This document shows positions 35,001 to 44,533 of a DNA stretch of 48,809 nucleotides, in pieces. The notes under the pieces were generated by a model. The model saw nothing but the letters and a program-made list of their open reading frames with translations, searched no databases and was not told where the DNA came from. The position numbers were made by a program, and so were the translations under genes. The stretch comes from Desulfotomaculum sp. (lineage in GTDB: Bacteria; Bacillota; Desulfotomaculia; Desulfotomaculales; Desulfohalotomaculaceae): the NCBI GenBank assembly GCA_017656165.1, contig JACDOL010000008.1, positions 1 through 48,809 on the forward strand. Direction: 5' to 3'. The stretch's first letter is position 1, and each line of letters begins with the position of its first letter.

Positions 35001-36367
35001 TGAGGTATTGGCTTTTCCGGTTTTACCAGGGTAGAAAAATTATCTATTACTTCTAATCCTCTCATTTTTACTGCGCCTATTTCAATAATTTCATTTGTTT
35101 GTGGATGCAGGCCAGTAGTTTCCAAATCAAACACCACATATTCCGTTTCCATTATACCTGTATCGGGCGGGTTCTCCACCACCGGGATACCATCATCCAC
35201 CAAGTATCCTTCCAGTCCATAAATAACCTTTATATCGTGCTTTTCTGCTGCACTGGCTGCTTCCGGAAAAGCCTGTACTACACCATGGTCTGTAATAGCA
35301 ACTGCCGGATGCCCCCACTTTTTGGCTTGTTTAACAGCTTCGGCAGCATCTAAAACCGAATCCATGGCACTCATTTTAGTATGGAGGTGCAGTTCAACTC
35401 TTTTTTCCTCAGCATTATCATAACGTCCTGGTGCTTCTGCAGAATTAATATCGTACGCCATTAACGTCAGTTCCTGGGTATATTTATCATATTGAACTGT
35501 TCCCCTGACTTTTAACCAGGAACCTTTTTTAATTTCAGATACGGATTCTATTTGATCCTTTTCTAAAAATATTTTAACGGTAATAGAATCTGTATTGTCA
35601 GTTATGTCAAATGTCAGCAGGTGCCGTTCACTCCGCAGTTCCCTGAGTTCTAAATCAAATACCCGGCCAAAAACCACAACTTTTTTTTCTTCATCCTGGA
35701 TGGTATTTAGAGGAACGGGGTCATCTTGAATTTTTTTGCCAATAAAAACACCCGCTTCCCCGGGTGTTGAGTTATTATTTCCTGGTATATTTTTGTTAGA
35801 TGTTTTATTATCAACAAAAGCTTTTTGTTTCAGTTTTTTGGCAATTTCTTTTTCTGTTTCAGCCATCCATGAAGGTCGTTCCTGCTCTTTTATAGTACAC
35901 TCTAATTTAACTTCCGGACGGCACCCGGTGTATTCATAAATTTTATCAGCAATAATTTTAGGGCAGCTGCGCTGCTCCAACAATTTTAATCCCAGCTTAT
36001 TTTTTATATAAATAATTAATTTATTTGATTCTATCTTGTATGGTACACTTTCCAACCAGCCATTTATCACTGGTATTTCTTGGGCTATTTCTAAGGTTAC
36101 CTGCTGCCATATTCCCGGAAGCTCCCTTTCTAAGTCCTCACTAGCTAGCTGCTTATTAATTATAAAGTTAACCTTCTCTAATTCAGGAACAGCAGAATAA
36201 AAAAAACTTTCTGCCTGCTTAAGTTTTTCACTGTCAACATCCTTGTTGCACTGCAGGTAAACATGCCAAGCATTACTCCCGGTATCTACCTGCACTTTTA
36301 AAACATTCGCCCCGGGAATCAGGTCAGTCAGAAACTTTATTCCTTTGAGCACAGCAGAATCCCCCAT
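32099..36367 (-). CDS. polC: DNA polymerase III alpha subunit, Gram-positive PolC
   Basis: Replicative polymerase of 1422 residues. In order: an N-terminal region, an OB fold (about 230-308), a PHP domain with ELHLHTKMSAMD (325-336), an inserted DnaQ-type 3'-5' exonuclease with FDLETTGL (D414, E416), polymerase palm and fingers with a Cys4 zinc ribbon (C897, C900, C913/C922, C925) and the active-site pair in PDIDLNF (D951, D953), and C-terminal helix-hairpin-helix and OB regions. The embedded exonuclease separates it from DnaE. It lies after proS and before rimP as in Bacillus. Confidence 0.98.
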   Translation of the reverse strand: MGDSAVLKGIKFLTDLIPGANVLKVQVDTGSNAWHVYLQCNKDVDSEKLKQAESFFYSAVPELEKVNFIINKQLASEDLERELPGIWQQVTLEIAQEIPVINGWLESVPYKIESNKLIIYIKNKLGLKLLEQRSCPKIIADKIYEYTGCRPEVKLECTIKEQERPSWMAETEKEIAKKLKQKAFVDNKTSNKNIPGNNNSTPGEAGVFIGKKIQDDPVPLNTIQDEEKKVVVFGRVFDLELRELRSERHLLTFDITDNTDSITVKIFLEKDQIESVSEIKKGSWLKVRGTVQYDKYTQELTLMAYDINSAEAPGRYDNAEEKRVELHLHTKMSAMDSVLDAAEAVKQAKKWGHPAVAITDHGVVQAFPEAASAAEKHDIKVIYGLEGYLVDDGIPVVENPPDTGIMETEYVVFDLETTGLHPQTNEIIEIGAVKMRGLEVIDNFSTLVKPEKPIPQEIIELTGINDDMLKDAPAAEKALKEFYNFIGKAVLVAHNASFDVGFIRVHFSRLLDIIIDNPVLDTMTLARALHPGLKNHKLNTLCKEFDISLQNHHRAVDDAAAAAELLKIFLKQCSDRGLNKAAEINNLTGSGSLDKLKSNHVTILAVNKKGLKNLYKLITFSHLKYYYRNPRIPKSLLSSYRDGLIIGSACEAGELFRAIMSGMPEEKIEEIASFYDYLEIQPLGNSSFLVDSGQLKDIEQLKQIYLKIYKLGKKLNKPVVATGDVHFLNPEDEVYRRILMAGKGFDDAEKQPPLYFKTTDEMLSEFSYLGEQAAYEVVVANPRKISDMVEKLDPVPKETYPPEIEGAEQQITEMSEKRAKELYGDPLPEVVKERLDKELKSIIGNGFAVLYLIAHKLVKKSNEDGYLVGSRGSVGSSLVATLTGITEVNPLPAHYRCTKCKYSEFILDGSYACGADMPDKDCPKCGTKLVKDGQDIPFEVFLGFDGDKVPDIDLNFSGEYQSKAQKYTEVLFGKDNVFKAGTIGTIAEKTAYGFVKKYLDERGLVKREAEIKRLVTGCTGVKRTTGQHPGGVMVVPKNVDVHDVTPLQHPADDKKSGIITTHFDYHAIHDCLVKLDILGHDDPTVIKMLEDLTGVNAKSIPLDDKDTLALFSGTEVLGVSPEEIRSQVGTYGIPEFGTKFVRQMLVDTKPSTFSELVRISGFSHGTDVWLNNAQDLIKAGICQLSEAISARDDIMIYLIHKGLPPKRAFKIMEKVRKGKGLTDEEADLMREHDVPEWYIESCRKIKYMFPKAHAVAYVMMAFRIAWFKVNYPEAFYATYFTVRADDFDAELIVKGKQAVLRAIEEIENKGTAASPKEKSLLTILEVALEMYARGLEFKRVSLQDSDNTKFLIKGKKLLPPLAALQGVGQSAALSIVKAREEAPFTSIEDLRTRAKVSKTVIEVLQQHGCLEGMEETNQLSLF

Positions 36368-37546
36368 TTATTTTAATACTGCCTGCCGCATCAATTCTAC
36401 AACGTTTTTAGCAGAATTTGCACGCCCGATTTTACGAGCTGCTTTAGACATATTTCGGATGTATACCGGCTCCTGTAGGTATGTGCTGATTTTTTCTAAT
36501 AGTTGTTTATGATTTTTTACCGCCACTGCTGCACCCTGACTTACTAAAAATTCAGTATTGCGCTCTTCTTGGCCCGGGATAGGTTTAGTAATAAACAAAG
36601 GAAGTCCCAAGGCCACTGCTTCTGAGCAGCTTAATCCTCCAGCCTTGGTAACCATTAAATCAGATGCACCCATTATTTCATGAATATTTCTTACAAAGCC
36701 ATACACGTAAACAGAACCCTGCATTTCTTCTGCAGTTTCTTCAATCTTTTTCTTAAGAGCATTATTGCGCCCGCAGACAACGAGGAGCTGGCAGTGTTTT
36801 CTGCCTAAGACCTTGACAACGTCCTCCAGCGGTCCCATGCCCAGGCCTCCGCCCATTACAAGTATGGCAGGAACATCTTTTTTAAGCTTTAATTTTTTCT
36901 TTAACTGATCTTTATTCTCTATTCTATTAAATTCCGGGTCAATGGGAATGCCTGTGACAACTACTTTTTCTGTGCTTACGCCGTGCTTTATAAAAGCCGG
37001 TTTCAGTTCTTCAGCAGCTATACAATAATAATCCACACCAGGATATATCCAAAAAGGATGTACAGTAAAATCAGTGACGGCTGCCATTACAGGAATATCC
37101 AGTTTACCTTCCAGCTTTAATGTAGACAAAATACCCAGCGGAAAAGGGTGGGTGCATAACACTACCTGAGGTTGAAAAGAATTTATTAACGATATCAGCT
37201 TAGGTGCCGTCAGCTTATTCGTAATTCGATTAAATTCTAATTTAGCAGCTCTAGACAGGGGCTGATCTTTCTCTGCCCGGTAGTAAAGGTACCCATATAA
37301 CATAGGTGAAATCTTAATAATCTCAAGGTAAGCACCCCGTACCATTTTTTCTACTAATGGACTGGCGTAGCGAAAAGTGTCTACTATTTCTACCCGGGCA
37401 TTTGGGTAAAGTTCTTTAAACTGCCTTTCAACAGCCTGTGCTGCCCTGGTGTGACCATCCCCGGCAGACACCGTAAGTATTAATATCTTATTCAACTCCC
37501 GGTGCGCTGCCAGGCGGTAATTTTTTAAAACATTCCCGGAAGACAT
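36368..37546 (-). CDS. ugtP: GT28-family glycolipid glycosyltransferase (UgtP/MGDG-synthase-like)
   Basis: This 392-residue protein begins LNKILILTVSAGDGHTRAAQAV with the GDGHxxAA motif of monogalactosyl-/diglucosyl-diacylglycerol synthases. It also has the GGGLGMGPLEDVV nucleotide-sugar motif and GGLSCSEAVALGLPLF near the C-terminus. The family transfers glucose or galactose to diacylglycerol in the membrane inner leaflet. It directly follows proS and abuts polC. The sugar and acceptor cannot be read from sequence, so the symbol is tentative. Confidence 0.85.
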   Translation of the reverse strand: MSSGNVLKNYRLAAHRELNKILILTVSAGDGHTRAAQAVERQFKELYPNARVEIVDTFRYASPLVEKMVRGAYLEIIKISPMLYGYLYYRAEKDQPLSRAAKLEFNRITNKLTAPKLISLINSFQPQVVLCTHPFPLGILSTLKLEGKLDIPVMAAVTDFTVHPFWIYPGVDYYCIAAEELKPAFIKHGVSTEKVVVTGIPIDPEFNRIENKDQLKKKLKLKKDVPAILVMGGGLGMGPLEDVVKVLGRKHCQLLVVCGRNNALKKKIEETAEEMQGSVYVYGFVRNIHEIMGASDLMVTKAGGLSCSEAVALGLPLFITKPIPGQEERNTEFLVSQGAAVAVKNHKQLLEKISTYLQEPVYIRNMSKAARKIGRANSAKNVVELMRQAVLK

Positions 37547-37561
37547 GCAGTTATCACCTAC

Positions 37562-39271
37562 TTATACCTGCGGAAATAACAGCTGCTGTACAGTATTTAT
37601 GACTTCCTCTATGCTGACATTTACTGTTTCTTTTGTGCTGCGCTTGTAGATTTCCACTGTATTATTTTCTACTGCATTTTTCCCAATTACCACACGTACA
37701 GGATAACCAATTAAGTCAGCATCTTTAAACTTAACGCCGGGGCGCTCCTTCCGGTCATCTAACACTGCTTCTATACCTTTATCAAGGAGCTGCTTATATA
37801 TATCCTCAGCTATTCTCACCTGCTGCTCATCCTTAGTGCTAATGGGTACCACAATAACATGATAGGGTGCTATACTTACCGGCCAAATAATACCGTCCTC
37901 ATCGTGGTTTTGTTCCACAGAAGCTGCCATTGTACGTCCTACACCTATACCGTAGCAGCCCATTACTATTGGTTTTTCTTTACCGTCCTCATCTAAGAAG
38001 GTGGCTTTAAGAGCCTTACTGTACTTGGTACCCAGCTTAAATATTTGACCTACTTCTATTCCCTTGGCTTCTTTTAACCTACCTTCACAGTTGGGACATT
38101 TTTCACCAGCAGTAACCATTCGAATGTCCTCAACTATATTAATTTTGAAATCCCTTCCGGGATTAACGTTAATATAATGGGTATCAGCCTTATTGGCTCC
38201 AGTTACCGCATTAACCATTTGAGCCACTTCTGGATCGGCAATAATGCGGATGTCTTTTAAGTTCACCGGTCCGGCAAAACCCACCGGTGCTCCAGAAACT
38301 TCTTCAACTGTTTTCGCATCTGCTAGATCCAACCTTAAACAATCTAAAGCATTATAAAGTTTAACTTCATTAATTTCACGGTCACCACGTACCAGTGCAG
38401 CAACCACTTCCTTATCCGTCTTGTATATTAAAGTTTTAATAATTTGATGGGGTTCTACACCTAAAAATTCTGATACCTGTTCTACTGTATGCGCCCCGGG
38501 TGTTTTCACTTCTTTAATTTCCAGTTTCTCCCCTGCAGGATCAGCTCCAGCTGCAGGAACTGATACTTTTTCTACATTTGCAGCATAATTACAGCTGTCA
38601 CAGAATAATATAGTTGCTTCACCAGAATCAGCAAGCACCATAAACTCGTGGGTAGTACTTCCCCCAATGGCTCCTGAGTCAGCTTCTACCGGCCGGAAAG
38701 TCAATCCACAGCGCTTAAAAACATTGGTATATGCCTCATACATTTTTTGATAGCTCTTGTCCAGACCTTCTTCATCACGGTCAAAAGAATACAAATCTTT
38801 CATGATAAACTCACGGCCGCGCATTAAACCAAAACGCGGGCGCCGTTCATCACGGTATTTGTTTCCAATATGATAAAGCAGCTGCGGCAACTGCTTGTAT
38901 GATTTAATTTCATTACGTACAAGGGCAGTAATAATCTCCTCATGGGTGGGCCCCAGGCAGAAGTCTCTATTATGCCTATCTTTAAAGCGCATCAGCTCAG
39001 GACCGTAAACATGCCAACGGCCGGACTCATGCCACAGTTCAGCAGGCTGCATAATGGGCATTAACATTTCCTGGGCACCCTGCCGGTCCATTTCCTCTCG
39101 TATAATATTCATAATTTTTTTCAGGACTCGCATTCCCAACGGCAGATATGTATATATGCCTGCTGCTGTTTTACGGATAAATCCTGCTCTCAGCAGCAGT
39201 TTGTGACTTGCAATTTCTGCTTCAGCAGGTGTTTCCCTGAGCGTTGGTATGAGCATTTCAGATACTTTCAT
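37562..39271 (-). CDS. proS: Prolyl-tRNA synthetase
   Basis: This 569-residue class II synthetase is of the bacterial type with an inserted editing (INS) domain between motifs 2 and 3. Motif 2 is seen in [21 protein letters not shown], motif 3 in [17 protein letters not shown], and a C-terminal anticodon-binding domain follows. ATG with AGGAGGT upstream; the Shine-Dalgarno lies just past the ispG stop. Confidence 0.98.
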   Translation of the reverse strand: MKVSEMLIPTLRETPAEAEIASHKLLLRAGFIRKTAAGIYTYLPLGMRVLKKIMNIIREEMDRQGAQEMLMPIMQPAELWHESGRWHVYGPELMRFKDRHNRDFCLGPTHEEIITALVRNEIKSYKQLPQLLYHIGNKYRDERRPRFGLMRGREFIMKDLYSFDRDEEGLDKSYQKMYEAYTNVFKRCGLTFRPVEADSGAIGGSTTHEFMVLADSGEATILFCDSCNYAANVEKVSVPAAGADPAGEKLEIKEVKTPGAHTVEQVSEFLGVEPHQIIKTLIYKTDKEVVAALVRGDREINEVKLYNALDCLRLDLADAKTVEEVSGAPVGFAGPVNLKDIRIIADPEVAQMVNAVTGANKADTHYINVNPGRDFKINIVEDIRMVTAGEKCPNCEGRLKEAKGIEVGQIFKLGTKYSKALKATFLDEDGKEKPIVMGCYGIGVGRTMAASVEQNHDEDGIIWPVSIAPYHVIVVPISTKDEQQVRIAEDIYKQLLDKGIEAVLDDRKERPGVKFKDADLIGYPVRVVIGKNAVENNTVEIYKRSTKETVNVSIEEVINTVQQLLFPQV

Positions 39272-39286
39272 ACTGTACCATACCTC

Positions 39287-40342
39287 CTACAGATTTTCTA
39301 TCTCTTTTATTAATTCATCTAATAGATCTTTTTCCGGTACTTTTCTTACTACTTCTCCTTTGCGGAATATAATTCCCACACCCCTACCGCCAGCAATGCC
39401 TACATCTGCCTCTCTAGCTTCCCCGGGACCGTTTACAACACATCCCATAACGGCAACTTTTATTGGCTTGTCTACTGACTGCAGTTTTTCTTCAACCTGG
39501 TGGGCCAAGGAAATAAGATCTATTTCCGTTCGCCCGCAGGTAGGACATGAAATTATTTCTACTCCCCTTCGGCGCAGCCCTAGAGCCTGCAGTATTTGGT
39601 AACCTACTTTAATTTCATGCCGTGGGTGCCCGGTCAGGGAAACTCTTATGGTATCCCCTATCCCCTCTGAAAGAAGTATGCCAATTCCCACCGCCGATTT
39701 TACTGTACCGGAACTAATTGTTCCAGCCTCTGTGACACCAACGTGAAAGGGATAATTTACCTTTTGTGCCAGCATCCGGTATGCCTGCAGCATTAATGGA
39801 ATATTAGATGCTTTTAGGGAGATTTTTATATCATAAAATTTTAATTTCTCTAATATAGCAATATGTCTTAATGCGCTTTCTACCATGGCTTGGGCAGTAA
39901 CGCCCCCATACTTTTCCATCAGATCACGTTCCAGCGATCCAGCATTAACCCCTATTCTAATGGGAATACCCCTATCCTTAGCAGCCGCCACCACTTCAAG
40001 GACTTTATTTTCCCCACCAATGTTACCAGGGTTTATACGCAGTCCGTCCACCCCTGCCTTTACAGCCGCCAATGCCAGACGGTGACTAAAATGTATATCT
40101 GCAATTAATGGTATTGATATTTGTTTTTTTATCCTGGGCAGGGCTTCAGCTGCTGTATCGTCAGGAACAGCAACTCGAATTATTTCACAACCTGCATCAG
40201 TCAGTTCTTTAATCTGCTTAACTGTTTCTGAAGCATTCCTGGTATCAGTATTTGTCATAGACTGAACCGATATCGGAGAATCTCCACCAACCGGCACTTT
40301 ACCCACGTATATTTTTCTAGTCTTTCGCCTTTCAATCTGCAT
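39287..40342 (-). CDS. ispG: 4-hydroxy-3-methylbut-2-en-1-yl diphosphate synthase (IspG)
   Basis: [4Fe-4S] enzyme of the MEP isoprenoid pathway. This 351-residue protein has SVQSMTNTDT at the N-terminus, and the iron-sulfur cysteines in SCPTCGR and GCVVNGPGEA near the C-terminus. The needed reductant could be the ferredoxin encoded at 45392-45559. Lies after rseP by nine bases. Confidence 0.97.
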   Translation of the reverse strand: MQIERRKTRKIYVGKVPVGGDSPISVQSMTNTDTRNASETVKQIKELTDAGCEIIRVAVPDDTAAEALPRIKKQISIPLIADIHFSHRLALAAVKAGVDGLRINPGNIGGENKVLEVVAAAKDRGIPIRIGVNAGSLERDLMEKYGGVTAQAMVESALRHIAILEKLKFYDIKISLKASNIPLMLQAYRMLAQKVNYPFHVGVTEAGTISSGTVKSAVGIGILLSEGIGDTIRVSLTGHPRHEIKVGYQILQALGLRRRGVEIISCPTCGRTEIDLISLAHQVEEKLQSVDKPIKVAVMGCVVNGPGEAREADVGIAGGRGVGIIFRKGEVVRKVPEKDLLDELIKEIENL

Positions 40343-40351
40343 ATTATCCTC

Positions 40352-41380
40352 CTATTGCCCAGACCCCATCAGGCTGAGAATATCATTATAAGTAATGAAC
40401 ACCATAAGAAGAAGCAGCAGTCCAAAACCTATCATATGAATAAAACCTTCCTTGGAAGGATCGATAGGCTTACCTGCAGCTTTTTCCCAGGCTAGGAACA
40501 TTAACCTGCTTCCATCAAGGGCCGGTATGGGGAAAAGATTAAATAATCCAAGGTTAATAGATAGAAAAGCCGACAATTGAAGCAGCTGGAAGATCCCTAC
40601 CTGTGCAGCATTGCCAATTTCGGCAACTACCCGAACCGGTCCACCCAGGTCCATTGGTGCCTGCTGAATAATCATCTTCCCAATAAAAGTTATAATTAAC
40701 AAAATAACTTGTACAGTGGTAGCTATTCCCAGCCATACAGCCCTTAAAGGGTTTTTATCCATTGCTGGCTTAATACCGATTATATATCTTCCTTCTTCAG
40801 TTTTACGGGGAGTAACACTGTATTCCCTAAGCTGTCCATTATGCTCCACTGCTATTTTTAATTCCTGGCCGGAATAATTGTTCACCTGCGATACCAAATC
40901 CGACCAATTATTAATTTTGTTACCATTAATAGACATAACCCGGTCGCCAACCTGAAGACCAGCCTGTTCGGCCGGTGATCCTTCCATTAAATCTCCAACT
41001 ACAGTGGTTGGCATACCATGAAGCATATAGACAACAGCCAGCAGCAGGGCAGCTAGAACAAAATTCATTATTGGACCGGCTGCAATTACCCCGGCCCGCT
41101 GTCCTATCGTTTTGCTGTTAAAAGCTCGTTCTTTATCATATTCCGGCTCTTCTTCATCTTCTTTTGGGTCCATGCCTGCCATACGAACAAAACCGCCCAG
41201 CGGAAAAACCCTCAAGTTATACGATGTATCGCCGCGTTTAAAACCAAAAAGTTTTGGACCAAATCCCATACTAAATTCATGTACTTGAATACCTACAGAC
41301 TTAGCTACCATAAAATGACCCAGTTCATGAAATAATATAAGGATGCCAAACACAAATATTGAAGCAATAAATGTTTGCAT
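40352..41380 (-). CDS. rseP: Site-2 protease RseP/RasP
   Basis: This 342-residue intramembrane zinc metalloprotease has the HExxH motif in FHELGHF (H18, E19, H22) within the first helix, a PDZ domain (about 120-190) and the membrane LDG motif in PALDGSR near residue 295. It cleaves membrane anti-sigma factors and leftover signal peptides. It lies between dxr and ispG, the usual clostridial order. Confidence 0.96.
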   Translation of the reverse strand: MQTFIASIFVFGILILFHELGHFMVAKSVGIQVHEFSMGFGPKLFGFKRGDTSYNLRVFPLGGFVRMAGMDPKEDEEEPEYDKERAFNSKTIGQRAGVIAAGPIMNFVLAALLLAVVYMLHGMPTTVVGDLMEGSPAEQAGLQVGDRVMSINGNKINNWSDLVSQVNNYSGQELKIAVEHNGQLREYSVTPRKTEEGRYIIGIKPAMDKNPLRAVWLGIATTVQVILLIITFIGKMIIQQAPMDLGGPVRVVAEIGNAAQVGIFQLLQLSAFLSINLGLFNLFPIPALDGSRLMFLAWEKAAGKPIDPSKEGFIHMIGFGLLLLLMVFITYNDILSLMGSGQ

Positions 41381-41453
41381 TTACCCTACCCCACCCCTGG
41401 TAGTATATTTTTACTGTGCCTAGGCTTTACTAAAAGTATGCTGTGGTTTTTAA

Positions 41454-42596
41454 TTATTTCAGCGCCTCTTCCCTGGCCCATTTATCTGCTTCCAGTATTT
41501 CATCTAAATCCGGGCTGCTAATTACCTTGTGCCTTTCCATTACTCTGCTCACTGTGGCTGGTATTTCCATAAAACCTATCTCATTCTTTAAAAAGCGTGC
41601 TACAGCAATTTCATTGGCAGCATTCATAACGGCAGGAAGTGTCCCGCCGGTTATCCCAGCCTGGTAAGCCAGCTTTAAACTGGGAAATTTATTTAAGTCA
41701 GGCGGCTCAAAAGTAAGTTTCTGCACACTCAACAAGTCCAGTTTAGGTAAATCGTTAGGCCAGCGCTGAGGGTACGACAGTGCGTACTGAATAGGAATGC
41801 GCATATCTGGAATACCCAGGTGAGCAATAATTGATCCATCTTTAAACTCAACCATCGAGTGAACTATACTCTGTGGGTGTACTACTACCTGGATAGAATT
41901 AAAGTCAACATCAAACAGCCACCTGGCCTCAATCACTTCAAGACCTTTATTCATTAATGTAGCTGAATCAATGGTTATTTTACTTCCCATGTTCCAATTT
42001 GGATGTTTTAATGCCATTTCCGGGGTAACTGATCCCAGCTCTTCCGATGGGAAGTTCCTAAAAGGACCGCCAGATGCAGTAAGAATAAGTTTAGATATTG
42101 ATTTTTTCGGCTCACTGCAAAGGCACTGCCATATTGCTGAATGTTCACTGTCCACAGGATAAAGTTTAACCCCTTTAGCATATACCCTATCCATTACCAG
42201 CTTTCCCGCAGCAACAAGTGTTTCCTTGTTAGCCAATGCTATGTCTTTCCCAGCTTCAATGGCCTTGAGCGTAGGAACAAGTCCTACAATGCCGGTAACA
42301 GCGGTTAAAACCACATCAGCTTCGCTGCAGGTGGCTGTCGTTATTAGCCCTTCATTACCATATAAGATTTCTGTCGACTTGTGGCTGCCTAAAAGATTTT
42401 TTAATTTAAACGCATATTCTTCACTTGCCACAGATGCTACTTTAGGTTGAAATTTTTTTATTTGTTCGGCCAGCAGTTCTACATTACTACCTGCTGCCAG
42501 AGCAGCTATTTTGATCTTATCAGGGTTTTTTAAAGCAACATCCAGAGCCTGTCGGCCAATTGAACCGGTACTGCCTAAAATTGATACGTTTCGCAC
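41454..42596 (-). CDS. dxr: 1-deoxy-D-xylulose 5-phosphate reductoisomerase
   Basis: NADPH-dependent first committed enzyme of the MEP pathway. This 380-residue protein has the Rossmann motif GSTGSIGRQA (8-17), the metal-binding block YPVDSEHSAIWQCL and the ASGGPFR flexible loop. GTG start with GGGGTG three bases upstream, so the spacing is short. Confidence 0.97.
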   Translation of the reverse strand: MRNVSILGSTGSIGRQALDVALKNPDKIKIAALAAGSNVELLAEQIKKFQPKVASVASEEYAFKLKNLLGSHKSTEILYGNEGLITTATCSEADVVLTAVTGIVGLVPTLKAIEAGKDIALANKETLVAAGKLVMDRVYAKGVKLYPVDSEHSAIWQCLCSEPKKSISKLILTASGGPFRNFPSEELGSVTPEMALKHPNWNMGSKITIDSATLMNKGLEVIEARWLFDVDFNSIQVVVHPQSIVHSMVEFKDGSIIAHLGIPDMRIPIQYALSYPQRWPNDLPKLDLLSVQKLTFEPPDLNKFPSLKLAYQAGITGGTLPAVMNAANEIAVARFLKNEIGFMEIPATVSRVMERHKVISSPDLDEILEADKWAREEALK

Positions 42597-42613
42597 ACTA
42601 ACACCCCAGACTA

Positions 42614-43693
42614 TTATTTCACTTTTTGAAGAATGTTTCCTGCCTTAAAAGACGCTTGAACAGCAATTAACAAAATAGGGCCTAACACCAAACCTATAAA
42701 ACCCATCAGCTTTAAACCTGCATACATGGCAATCAGTGTTGCCAGTGGATGAAGGCCCAGGTTAGCCGCCACTACCCTGGCCTCCAGAAGCTGCCTTACA
42801 ACCAGTATAATTAAATAAAGAATCGCCAACTTAATACTTAGCGCAATATCACCTATTACAAAAAACCAAATAACCATAGGGACAAAAAGCGTAGCTGGTC
42901 CCAGAACCGGGATAATGTCAAATAATCCCACCACCAGTCCTAGGGTTATGGCATACTCTGAACCTACCATATATAACCCAATAGTACTAATTATTATTGT
43001 AATTGTTACAAGAATACTCTGGGCCTTTAAATATCCCCAGAAAGCATGCAGCACTTCATGAATCACTTTAAGACTCTTATCTCCATAGGGTGAAGGCAGT
43101 ATTCTCCTCCAAAAACCAGCTATGGCCTGCCTATCTTTAGTTATAAAATATGTTGCTAAAAGTGTTACAATTACCAGCACGACGGTACCAGGTACCCAGG
43201 ATAAAAATGTCAAAAGCGACGTAACAGCAATTTCCACCAGTGACTGAAGCATTTTTCCCAGATTTCTAACCGCATCCTGCAGGCCATGTACCACTTCCAG
43301 CGGTAGATCCCCGTAAAAACCCCTGACAGCTGGGATGAATTGTTCTATATATAATCTTACTTCCCGGGTAATTTGAGGTAAAGAAGCCGATAGGGATATC
43401 AACTCTGCCACCAATTTAATAATCAGCAGCACTAAAATAGTACCGAGGCCGCCAAATACAACCAGCATTGAAAAACCGGTTGCCAGGGCTCGGCTCAGCT
43501 TAAATTTAAACTGCAGCACATTTACCATCGGTTCAATCATGAAACTGATAAAAGTAGCCACAATAAATGGCAGCAGAGCAGGAAATATATGTATAGAAAG
43601 CCATATAAGCGCTGCTATAGAAAGTAAAATTAACAGCCCGGCACCGGTAAATACTATTGTATTCAGCGCAGACCTATACCAACCAGGAACCAA
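42614..43693 (-). CDS. ytvI: AI-2E/PerM-family membrane protein, YtvI-like
   Basis: This 359-residue protein has about seven transmembrane helices and the family motif region GLVVGLFDIIPVLGPATL near residue 235. PerM/AI-2E members are putative efflux transporters; the B. subtilis YtvI homologue was noted as a sporulation membrane protein. It sits between dxr and cdsA, an insertion relative to the usual cdsA-dxr adjacency. Substrate unknown. Confidence 0.85.
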   Translation of the reverse strand: MVPGWYRSALNTIVFTGAGLLILLSIAALIWLSIHIFPALLPFIVATFISFMIEPMVNVLQFKFKLSRALATGFSMLVVFGGLGTILVLLIIKLVAELISLSASLPQITREVRLYIEQFIPAVRGFYGDLPLEVVHGLQDAVRNLGKMLQSLVEIAVTSLLTFLSWVPGTVVLVIVTLLATYFITKDRQAIAGFWRRILPSPYGDKSLKVIHEVLHAFWGYLKAQSILVTITIIISTIGLYMVGSEYAITLGLVVGLFDIIPVLGPATLFVPMVIWFFVIGDIALSIKLAILYLIILVVRQLLEARVVAANLGLHPLATLIAMYAGLKLMGFIGLVLGPILLIAVQASFKAGNILQKVK

Positions 43694-43707
43694 TTAATTC
43701 ACCTCAT

Positions 43708-44514
43708 TCAAATTATGAACACCGATACGAAATAGTATACCAGCGGGGCGGACAGCAGCATACTATCAAAACGATCCAGCACACCGCCGTGACCAGGTAT
43801 AATGGTACCTGAATCTTTTATTTTTGCCTGGCGCTTTAAGGTGGACTCTATAAGATCCCCCACCTGCGATGCTGTGCTGATTAAAACACCAAGCAAAACA
43901 GCTATTCCGGGGGGTAGAGATATAAAAAACTTACTATAAATATATACTGTTAGGATTGTTCCCAGTACTCCTCCAACAGCTCCCTCCCAGGTTTTCTTGG
44001 GACTAAGGTTAGGGGTCAGCTTATGCCTGCCAAACGAACGTCCTACAAAATAAGCAAAGGTGTCACTTGCCCAAGTACCCAGCAGCATTATAAAAATCCA
44101 ATGCTTCCCGTTGGGCAAAGTGCTGATGATATATATATATATTAGCAGGCTTAAGTACAGGGTAGTAAAAAGTCCAGCGGCACTGTCCCCTGGCGTGTAT
44201 TCCGGGTAGTGCCTGATTAAAGAAAGCAGGTGCAGTATCAAAATTACCGTCAATACTATCCCGACATAACGCCACTCCTGGAAATATGCCACAGCCAGCA
44301 GCAGCAGCGCACCGCCCCAGGTTAATGTTTTATTAGGTCGGACGTTCAAGCTTTTTAGAATTTTAAACATCTCAAAAATACCAAGCAGCATTATTACACC
44401 TATTACACTTAAGAGGAGCAATCCACCCCGCCAAGCTGCATATATTATTACTGGAATTCCTACTGCTGCACTGAGTACCCGTAAATAAAGCACTAATTTT
44501 TCACCAACCTGCAC
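43708..44514 (-). CDS. cdsA: Phosphatidate cytidylyltransferase
   Basis: Makes CDP-diacylglycerol for phospholipid synthesis. This 268-residue protein has about eight transmembrane helices and the family signature SPKKTWEGAVGG and GHGGVLDRFDS near the C-terminus. GTG start preceded by AAAGGATG. Confidence 0.95.
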   Translation of the reverse strand: MQVGEKLVLYLRVLSAAVGIPVIIYAAWRGGLLLLSVIGVIMLLGIFEMFKILKSLNVRPNKTLTWGGALLLLAVAYFQEWRYVGIVLTVILILHLLSLIRHYPEYTPGDSAAGLFTTLYLSLLIYIYIISTLPNGKHWIFIMLLGTWASDTFAYFVGRSFGRHKLTPNLSPKKTWEGAVGGVLGTILTVYIYSKFFISLPPGIAVLLGVLISTASQVGDLIESTLKRQAKIKDSGTIIPGHGGVLDRFDSMLLSAPLVYYFVSVFII

Positions 44515-44533
44515 TTCATCCTTTATAAATAAA